This document shows positions 56,101 through 64,000 of a stretch of DNA of 64,000 nucleotides, piece by piece; the stretch's first letter is position 1, and every line of letters starts with the position of its first letter. Origin of the DNA: Akanthomyces muscarius (taxonomy: Eukaryota; Ascomycota; Sordariomycetes; Hypocreales; Cordycipitaceae); NCBI RefSeq assembly GCF_028009165.1, contig NC_079246.1:3038001-3102000 (forward strand), read 5' to 3'. Below the pieces are notes generated by a model. It had not been told where the DNA came from. It saw nothing but the letters and a program-made list of their open reading frames with translations, and ran no database searches. The translations under genes were made by a program, and so were the position numbers.

Positions 56101-57834
56101 CTACAATGTAAACGGCCCCGCGTGTCCCACCAGGGTACCGCTGCCTCTGGCCGGGCGACTAACGACAACTGCTTGGGACTTTTGTTCGTCGGTGAGGGCC
56201 CTTGTCGCATAGTATTCCCTTTCCAGCGCTGCCTTGACGCCGTCCATCTTGTCCACCGGCACGAGGTGCACCGTGCAGCCTCCCCAACCGGCTCCCGTCA
56301 AACGGCTTCCGTAAGCTCCCGCACCGCGCGCAATGCGGCAGATATCGTCAATCTCCGGGCTGCTGCACTCGTAAAGGTCCCGGCACGAATCTTGCGTCGC
56401 GTTCATCAGGTCGCCGAGTTTTTGGTTGACGTCGGCGCTGGCCGGGTCGGCGCTCTCGAGCAGCTTGAGGAACCTTATAACGCGGAGCGCCTCGCTGAAG
56501 ACGTGCAAGGCACGCTGGCGGATCTTGAAGCGATCAGCGTGAACGGTAAACTTGGACATGTATCGGCTCTCGAGATTCGCCACGGTGTCAGCCTCGTTGA
56601 TGCCAGCCGCAGCAGACGTGTCTCCCTCGGCCGCCATCTTTGTCAGGTCCGCCACCACAGATTCTTTGAGGACCTCAGCGAGCTCCTCGCGGGTGTAGCC
56701 CTCCTCCTGGGTTAGCGTCTTTTCTGTGAGGCTTATGAGGCGCTGGAGCTGCTCCTCCGGGTCGAGGCCGGCCAGATTGTTGGCGGCGTAGACGTCGTGG
56801 AACCCTCTGAGGCTGGTCCGCAGCGGGCCAGCGTCGAGGGGGAGAGTGGTGCCCGGTGGGTTCAGCACGGCGTTGAGGTAGCCAGCGGCGAGACTGCACT
56901 CGACGACGCGCAGGTTGTAGCGGGTCGGGGCGGTGTCGTGCTTTGTCGAAGTGACAAAGGACTGGGCGATCACGAAACCGAGTTCCGGACTGGTGTGAGG
57001 GAATTTGATCGGCTTCGCATCAAGCTGCGGGCTAAACGAGACGAAAAGGGCAGAGCCAAGCTCTGATAGGACCGAAGCGGCCTGATCCATGCTGAGTATG
57101 TTAGCGAATTTGTCTGAAACGCTCAAGGCTTGTCTGACGCCGATGGTGGCATGCAAACAGCTTGTACAGGATACAAGAGAGTGGGAAAACACTTACCCAC
57201 CAGAGTAGACACCGACGGATCTCTCGCTGACGATGGCGAGCTCGGTCAGCTCCTTTTTGTCGACGGGTGCCTGGCCGTTGGCCGTCATGACAGCCAACGC
57301 GCTCGCGCTGACAAAGGCAGCGCTTGAGCTGAGGCCGCCACCCACAGGGACAGTGCCGTCCATGGTGACGTCCATGTCGCACGGGCGAAACTCGACACCA
57401 GCCGCCTTTGCCTTTTGGCGCAGCAGCGCGAGGGCGCCCTTGAGGCCGCTCTTGAAGTAGTTTGTCCACTCGGAGGCCTTGGCGTCAATGTCAATGTCGG
57501 CGTCGAGGTCGAGGTCGAACTCGCGCGACGCAAACTTGGCCTCGTCGACGTTGCCGATGCGGATCTTGTACGTGCTGCCGCTGCTGGGCCGCGCCGAGAC
57601 GGCAATGATGGCGTCGGCGGTGATGGCCATGGGCAGCACCGAGTAAAGCGAGTAGTCAATGTGCTCGCCGATGATGTTGACTCGGCCGGGGGAGCGGGCG
57701 ACAAAGGCCGGGGCGGCGCCGCCGTAGGCCGCCCGGAAGCGGGCGTAGAGGGCGTCCCATCGCGACGACTGCTGGGCGAGGGCGTCTTGCGGGTAGATGT
57801 CGGCCAGGGACTTGACGAGCGGGACCGAAGCCAT
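56101..57834 (-). CDS. GAL1: Galactokinase
   Basis: Phosphorylates alpha-D-galactose with ATP to galactose-1-phosphate, first step of the Leloir pathway, cytosolic. Two exons: 57834-57197 and 57091-56101, 542 aa. The 105 nt intron (GTAAGT, GCTAACATACTCAG) falls inside the conserved YSGG-MDQAAS active-site motif, and joining restores it. GHMP-kinase landmarks: the galactokinase signature GRVNIIGEHIDYSLYSVLPM (residues about 50-69), the ATP-binding PVGGGLSSSAAF, SGG-MDQAAS with the catalytic Asp, and near the C-terminus GSRLTGAGWGGCTVHLVP. Length matches fungal galactokinases (about 520-530) and it is full length. Could instead be a non-catalytic Gal3-like sensor only if residues were missing; none are. 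Confidence 0.95.
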
Positions 57835-59593
57835 CGCGGCGGCGGCGGCGGCGGGCGGGCGTATGGTGATTGCGCAAGTGGTGTTGAGAGATCAGTTGTC
57901 AGCCCGGGTAAGCCAATCCGCAGCAGGCTGTGTCACAAGATATTCGGACTCGAAAATGGAGGCAACAAGCAATGAAAGAGGCCAGGTTGCACGGCGAGTC
58001 GCACAGCAGTGATGGGTTCGTCCGGTCACGATGGCCTGGAAGCTGTAAGCTGTCTGGAGCTACAGCGTAGTTACCCCGCTGTTTTGCAGCTCGTGGGTGG
58101 TGCGCTTGCGGGCAATTACTCGGGGCGTCACTGTGAAATTTGCAGATGGCGCCGGAGAGTCAAGTGGGTAAGAAAACAGATGGCAGGGCGGGATACAACC
58201 AATGAAACGGCACCTCACACATTGTATAATAATTGCAAAATATTCGCCAGCGTTGATCTGGACATTACGGTATCTACCAATATTTCAATGTATTTATCCC
58301 CATTTTTGTAGAGCGAATAGAGCGAATAGCGCGAATGACGGCGGAATTAATCTGCTGCCCATCGAAACAACTGAAAAGACGCCTCGCCTCTGTGGGGTCT
58401 TCGTTACCCCTCCACGGGTGGCGGGGTCCTTTGCGTCATGGCCCGCGCGAGTAGCGAAATGATCTGCCCTTGTCTCGATGATGCTGCAAAGATGGTGATT
58501 TTGCGCTCAACATGAGATGTCAGGTGCGTGTATCAAGTAGTTGTCTGCGTAAAATCCGATGCTTCACATAGCTGGCTGACAGGTTCACAGGTGAGCTGTG
58601 CGACTGTCACACTCCTTGCCGTTGGAACAAGACATGAGACGGTGCTCACGTGGGGACATGGCGGACAGCGCCACCAGCATAACCCGGTAATGCACGAATA
58701 ATCAGGATTGAGTTCTCGGCATAGGCAGACATACTCTTTATCAATACTTAATACCCGGTTTTGTTTCTTCAAAGAGACCGAGGCGCACTGGTTGAAGATT
58801 CAATCCTCACAAACCTTCTCCAGGGTATGATCCTTTACAGGCTTACCCCGCTGTAAACGCTTGTAGGAGCTCCATCCGAGAGTGAGGTATGCAGCCTAGA
58901 GGAAAGACTACATCAAGGCCATCTAGGCTGCTTGGAGCGCACACTCTCGCGCTTTTTCTGCTGCCTCTGACGAACCTACTTTCTCCCAGACGACTAGCCA
59001 AAGGCGTAAAAGCTAAACAGTGCCCGAGAGTATGCGGGGTCCAGACACAAAACACTGCCGACGACAGGGCGCACCTTGACACGTAGCAAATGAGGAGGAA
59101 ATGGACGAAAATTATGACATTAACCTGCTCAAAACACGACAAACAAATGTTGCCATCTCGCCCCGAGACAACAGGCAATGTGGAGTGCCGCAGCAGCCCA
59201 TCAGGCGCTGACCTGGGACGGCGTGGCAAAGCCCAACGTACCTTGCCGTAGTTGACCACGCCGCGGCGGCCAACCGTCGAGAGCAGCAGCGTGTCCGTCT
59301 AGTGCGTCACCGTGTCTCTAGCATCATATCTGCAGGGACTATCCCAGAAGCATCACCCCGAATCTGGGTCGGCGCCGGCTGCTCTCAGCCTCTTCTTCGC
59401 AGTCCTGGCAGAAGAGATGCACGCCGCTGCCCGCCCGCAGCTCGCCCCTCCCCCTCTTCTCGTCCACGCCTACAAATAGTTAGCCCACCTTTCTAGAGCC
59501 TGTGCCCTTTTCCTCCTCGTCAACACTTCCTTCACATCAACAGCAACAGCAAAACTACAATAATCAACCTCCATCAACCACATATACTTCATC
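57835..59593. other. Intergenic between galactokinase and metallothionein
   Basis: About 1.76 kb. It contains the divergent galactokinase and metallothionein promoters. A (GCGGCG)n run sits just before the galactokinase ATG (57836-57853). The 100 bases before 59594 are CT/CA-rich leader with CAACAGCAACAGCAAAAC, and CTACAAATAG near 59468-59478 may act as a TATA-like element. No gene seen. Confidence 0.45.
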
Positions 59594-59733
59594 ATGGGTG
59601 ACTGCGGCTGTGCTACCTCTGGCTCCTGCAACTGCGGCTCTAGCTGCACCTGCGCCAACTGCCCCGTACGTCTTCGTGACGACGTCCCGCCGGTAGATGT
59701 GGTCCTGGCTAACATACTCGATAGCACAAATAA
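59594..59733 (+). CDS. Copper-type metallothionein, 26 aa, one intron
   Basis: Exon 1 59594-59665 and exon 2 59725-59733, giving 26 aa. The intron (59 nt) begins GTACGT and ends GCTAACATACTCGATAG. The protein starts [20 protein letters not shown] and ends ANCPHK. Its seven Cys at 4, 6, 12, 14, 18, 20 and 23 fall exactly at the positions of the Neurospora crassa copper metallothionein, with the same GDCGC start and SCNCGS centre. It binds Cu(I) (and possibly Cd) through Cys-X-Cys pairs in the cytosol and buffers toxic metal. Without splicing the frame runs on into a non-homologous tail ([20 protein letters not shown]), so the intron is well supported. Expression is probably metal-induced; no specific element identified. 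Confidence 0.88.
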
Positions 59734-60044
59734 ATTGTCGGTCAGCTGAGCTAGCTTTATAATACAAACTTGTTAAAATAACACATTCATAACTCAAGCC
59801 AAGTGCATGTATAAAGAACATCCTGTAAAATCATGCCAAACAAAAACAGTCATGTAAATTGGGGGGCTACAGGGTCGCCTCGCTCGCTCTGCAATGGATC
59901 CCCTCTTCTGGCGCCCGAATCGGTCACGCCCAAAGATGGCTGCAGATTGAGCGCATTTTCCCAGCCAGCCTCGCATCATGCAGCAATGTCATGTAACCAG
60001 CCTTCCAGCCTCCCCCCTCCTGTCCATTGAGCTGGCGGGCGCCT
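59734..60044. other. 3' flanks of metallothionein and membrane-protein genes
   Basis: About 310 bases between convergent genes. The first 100 are AT-rich 3' UTR of the metallothionein. No gene. Confidence 0.5.
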
Positions 60045-60799
60045 TCAGTAGCCGTCGTCGGGAAAGAATGCCAGCACAGGACTGTAGGCCTGCGGCGCAT
60101 GCACGACCGCGACCCCGCGGCCCTTTTCCCGGTCCTCTTCCTCCCACTCATCCTGTTGTATCGATCGGTACTCGGTCGTCGTTGGCGCCCCGCTGTGCGC
60201 AAAGATGGCAAACAGCTCCCACAGCATACGGCCGCCGTAAAACAAGGCGGCGGCCGTGGACACAGCGACCCCGCGCAGGCGCCAGCAGTCGACCACGACG
60301 CTGTCGCCGTCCGTGTCGACGAGGCCGCCGCCGTTGCTGAGGTTGCGCGCCGTCCCCGCCGCGCCGCTCGCGAGCACCAGGTGCGCCAGCCCGAGGATCC
60401 AGAGCACCGCCATGAGCAAGTCGTAGAGCAGGCCGACGAACCGGGGAAAGTACCGCAGCTGCAGCAGGGCGAGGCGTGCGAGCAGGACAACGTCGGAAAG
60501 GATGGCCAGTGCCAGGCCGGAGCTTAGCAAACTATCGTTTCTGTCAGTAGGGAGGGCTATGATACCAAGTCGTGAAAACGCAGACGAGCTGCTGGCATTG
60601 CATACCTCACAACCTCTTCGCCTTGCGGCGGCTCCGTGGCGCAGTCGCCGTGCACGGCACACTGCAGCGACTGCAGACGACCGGCGGTAATCGTCGCATG
60701 GGCCGAATGAATCGTTGCCAAGAGGACAATGCACACCTCAACCCCGAGCAGGACGCGGCGGACCAGCTCGGCGTGCGGCGGCAGCGACGGCGGCATCAT
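60045..60799 (-). CDS. Small multi-pass membrane protein, function unknown
   Basis: Two exons: 60799-60606 and 60531-60045, 226 aa. The 74 nt intron (GTATGC ... ACGATAG) joins GEEVV to SLLSSGLALAIL in phase. Four hydrophobic segments are visible: VRRVLLGVEVCIVLLATIHS, SGLALAILSDVVLLARLALL, FVGLLYDLLMAVLWILGLAH and VAVSTAAALFYGGRMLWELF. The loop before the last contains a probable N-glycosylation site (NLS) and the C-terminus is acidic/polar (EYRSIQQDEWEEEDREKGRG), likely cytosolic. The four-helix layout is reminiscent of MARVEL-like fungal proteins, but no diagnostic motif is seen. I do not recognise the family. Confidence 0.72.
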
Positions 60800-61923
60800 G
60801 GCAGACGGCGCGTAGCAGAGGAGATGCGGGGCTTTGAGTCAGAAAATCGCCAGCGCAGTCAGGGGGCATGCAAGCCATCTGTCGTCGCGCATGGCGCTTC
60901 GACGCTTTGGGCCTCTCTCAGACGATGCATGGCTCGGGGTATTTATACAGATGACAGCCTGGCAAGGGGGTGTTTGTGACTGAGGAGGTTTGCGGTGCTT
61001 TATAACGAGAGTGTGTGGTCGTCACTCGGGGGGCCGGCGTGTGGGCTGTGCCATCCGGGTGGTAACTTGCTCATACTAACGCAGGGCCGCGACACGGGAC
61101 GGAAGCAACCGCTGTCCAACCTTGTCTCTGGCGAGGAGCTACATTCCATTGGCGTCTTTAGGCTGTGGTATCGCGACATTCCGTGATTGATACGCGGTGC
61201 TTGGTTCTGAGGGTGTATTGGCTGTGGCTGGTTGAGCAAGTTTATGCCTCGTGATGCCTCGCGCCCTGGCAACCATGCCGACGCCACAGGGCGACTGTAT
61301 GCCCAAGTTAATCTTAAAATCGAGTCGGCCAGGCTGAAGGATGACTCTCATTTCCGACGGATTCGATTCGCCTCATGGCTGCGATGAACACTGGGCCAGG
61401 GTGTGTGGTGTGACGGCCGTGAGGTGGTGTGCTGCCATGTCTGCCATGTTGTCGGCAAGCCTTTATACTCCATGACAGTTTCCTAACCAAATGACGATAG
61501 TAATGATATCACTTGCCAGTGCTTGAATTTTCCATCCTAGTCCTTTCATCAATAAATCCCATTTCGACTCACCATCAAATGCGATCGATCAGTGGGCTGC
61601 TCTCATTGGCCGGCTCCGCCAACCGGCAGCCGCAGGTGGTGACATCAACGCTCTACCGATACGCTCAACGCCGTTTGCCTCGGCCACTAAACTACGCGCA
61701 TTCAACAACTTCATCGCCGTCGGCCTGATTCACGCCGGCCCGGCACACTTGCTTTGTTCACCTCATCTTTTCATAGCTGCACACACGCATTTTCCCGCCG
61801 TCGTTTCTTTCCCGCCTTTTAGCTGCCCGAACGCCGCGTGCATCTGCCACCGTTATCGCCCGACCGAACATGCAATAGCTGCCTCGCAAGCCCCCCCCCA
61901 ACAAAACCATCAACCAAGCATCG
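60800..61923. other. Divergent intergenic region
   Basis: About 1.1 kb between divergent starts of the membrane protein and the RING-CH gene. The final 170 bases are C/T-rich leader ending in a run of C (61892-61899). No gene seen. Confidence 0.45.
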
Positions 61924-63649
61924 ATGGACCAAGGCAACGTAGATGCGCCGCCCGCCCAGGCGAGCCCGACTCTCCCACCCGCCGCCATGGACGCCATCAC
62001 CGGCCCGCGCGCCCCAGACGCGCCGCGACGCTGCTTCATCTGCCTGACCGACGAGGATCCCTCGGATCCGCCCAGCAGCTGGGTCGACCCCTGCCCGTGC
62101 ACGCTCGAGGCGCACCAAGACTGCATGCTATCGTGGGTCACGGATTGTGAGCGCTCTAATCGCCCACTTAAATGCCCTGTGTGCAAGTCGACGATCGAGA
62201 TGGAAGGGCCCTGGGACCCTATCGTCAAGCTGTCTGATGTGGTCGCCAAGCGCTTCACCAAGACGAGCCCCCTTATGCTCTTTACGGCCTTGTCTATGGG
62301 CGCCCAGTTTAGCTTGCAAATGTACGGTGCTATGGCCCTATGGACGTTTTCTGGCAAGGACGCCATGATGCGCTTCGTTATGGGCCCGGAGATGATGATT
62401 GACGGCCGGCGCACGGCGTTGGGCACGGCGCCGCTGGCTTTTGCCCGCGAACGCATCACTAACGCACTCGTTTTGATGAATGTTGCCCCGGCCCTACTTG
62501 TGGGACACATCTTTCCTGGCTGGAGTAACAAGATTTTCCTACCTACAGCGTCTTTTGTAAGTACTCGTCACGACCTTTTGCTACTTGCTCTAACGACTGC
62601 AGTATGGTATTTACCACGTCATGCACGATGAGCAGTTCTTTACCTGGCCGCCGTCGCCGCAGCTCGCCATGGCAGTTTTCCCCTACATCCGCTCCGTCTA
62701 CTATAACCTCTATAAGGAGCTTGTTTTGCCCTACGAGACCAGGTTAAACCGTCAGCTACTCGGACTGCCGCCCGTGCAGCCCCGGCCAGAGCCCGCCAAC
62801 GACGGCAATGGCAACCAGAACCAAGGCGCTGGTAGAAATGGAGCGCGCAATGCGGCCCAGGCTCAGGGTGGCATCGTCGGCATCCTGCAGACGCTGATTG
62901 ACGCGCTCGAGCAGGAAGACGGAGACGACCATGCGCAAATCGAGGAGTTTCAGATCGACCTGCGCGCGGAGGAGCGAGAAGGCGAGGGCGAGGGCGAAGA
63001 CGGTGTTATGCTTGAAGTCATTGTGGAAGAGGTGGAGATGGACGAGGCTGCGCTTGACGCTCTTGACGCGGGAGATGCTCCAGATGCAGAAGCAGCTGCC
63101 GAAGCTCCCGCTGTTGAGGCTGGCGATGGTGAGGCTGATGGAGCCGGGGAAGTCGCTGTCGTCGCTGAAGCTGGTGACATTCCGGCCGATAACATGCCTG
63201 CCCTGGTGGATGAGAATCGTGCCGTGGCTGATGATGCAGCCCCGGCTCCGGTTGTGCCTCCAGCCGCACCCGCCAACCACGAAGCGCCCCCCGCGCCGGC
63301 TCGACGCATGGGTCTCGGCGCCATCCTCTCCGGCGTGTCCAACGCCATCGTGACCGCCCTCATCCTGCCCGGCGTCTCATTTGCCGCCGGCGAGGCCCTT
63401 CGTCTCGTCCTGCCCAAGGAATGGACCGCCGCGCCGCTCCGCAACCCATGGACACGCTTCAACTCTGGCGGCGGCGCTGGTGGCCGTCCTGGTCTCTTCC
63501 AGCAGCAATGGGGCCGCAGCTTGGTCGGCGGCTGCCTCTTCATCGTGCTGCGAGATATTCTTCGCGTCTACACCAAGACGCGCAAAGTGGCGGCGCTGTC
63601 GAACCGCCGGGTCAAGAACGTGGATCGACCCAGACGCCTGAGGAAGTAA
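61924..63649 (+). CDS. RING-CH (MARCH-like) membrane E3 ubiquitin ligase
   Basis: Two exons: 61924-62556 and 62603-63649, 559 aa. The 46 nt intron (GTAAGT ... CTAACGACTGCAG) is phase 0. The RINGv domain is residues 37-87 with C37, C40, C57, C59, H64, C67, C84 and C87, the C4HC3 order that separates RING-CH from ordinary RING. It recruits an E2 to ubiquitinate membrane substrates. Hydrophobic segments follow (about 115-135, 175-200, and near 440 SNAIVTALILPGVSFAAGEA, then LVGGCLFIVLRDILRVY). Between them lies a strongly acidic, Ala/Glu/Asp-rich low-complexity stretch (about 330-420; EEREGEGEGEDG), unusual in length. The C-terminus is basic (RRVKNVDRPRRLRK). Probably in the ER or mitochondrial outer membrane; which one is not shown. 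Confidence 0.9.
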
Positions 63650-64000
63650 GGGAATCAACCTAGAAGACTACAGAAGGAAGGGGGTTTATCATTTTTACTG
63701 TACAAAAATGCATAGTTTTGGAGTCTTTCGGTGTTTTTAGCTGCCAGAAATCACCTAATTTTCCAATTAATTCTTGTTCAATCGTGTGAACATGTGTCCT
63801 TGACTTAATTACAAGGACGGTGACGGCCGTATCGCCACCCAGGCACACCACGTACCTTACGTAGCGCACAGCTAGCTAGACCCTTTTCACCGCGGGGTGT
63901 CGGCAGAAAACCAGCCCAGCCCGCGCCCACCTTTTTCCCTCGGGCGACCTGTTCCCGCACCCCATCACCGCCGCTCAACGGCATCTCGCTCTCGTCTTTT
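63650..64000. other. 3' flank at the window end
   Basis: 350 bases after the RING-CH stop, with an AT-rich probable 3' UTR and then GC-rich sequence. No gene seen before the window ends. Confidence 0.5.

Overview
The window reads as nuclear DNA of a filamentous ascomycete, most likely a sordariomycete and probably one of the Hypocreales. The genes have short introns (about 45-190 nt) with GTRNGY-like donors, CTAAC-type branch points and YAG acceptors. The families are typically fungal: CE5 esterase, 14-TM MFS transporter, Zn2Cys6 regulator, secretory lipase and a Neurospora-type metallothionein. The order is inferred from overall resemblance, since no database search could be run. No rRNA, convincing tRNA or CRISPR array was seen.

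Left part (1-13 kb): a weak gene remnant, a GPI-anchored cutinase-like esterase, an MFS permease, an F-box/ankyrin pseudogene, a class III CoA-transferase, and the acetolactate synthase gene ILV2 (three exons, mitochondrial leader).

Decayed centre (13-27 kb): a PDR-type ABC transporter relic, a frameshifted secretory lipase and a truncated small hydrophobic protein lead into a strongly AT-rich block at about 17.8-26.5 kb. CpA and TpG are nearly absent from this block, the classic mark of repeat-induced point mutation (RIP). It holds a Ty3/gypsy element in + orientation, a second gypsy 5' end in inverted orientation, and a probable pogo/Fot1 transposon between them. One short stretch at 20.04-20.28 kb is not mutated. 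A small broken coding remnant sits on the right shoulder.

Right of the island (27.7-42.1 kb): an SREBP-like bHLH regulator, an SDR reductase, an amidohydrolase_2 (decarboxylase-type) enzyme, a secreted alpha/beta hydrolase, an unusual SDR without the YxxxK pair, and a Zn2Cys6 regulator. This could be a compact metabolic cluster without a backbone synthase. Two CGG-N6-CCG sites precede the Zn2Cys6 gene.

Right part (43-64 kb): two paralogous C2H2 zinc-finger genes on the same strand separated by about 6 kb of apparently gene-free DNA, then galactokinase, a 26-residue metallothionein split by an intron, a four-helix membrane protein of unknown function and a RING-CH (MARCH-like) membrane E3 ligase. 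These look like stable core-chromosome genes, in contrast to the decayed centre.
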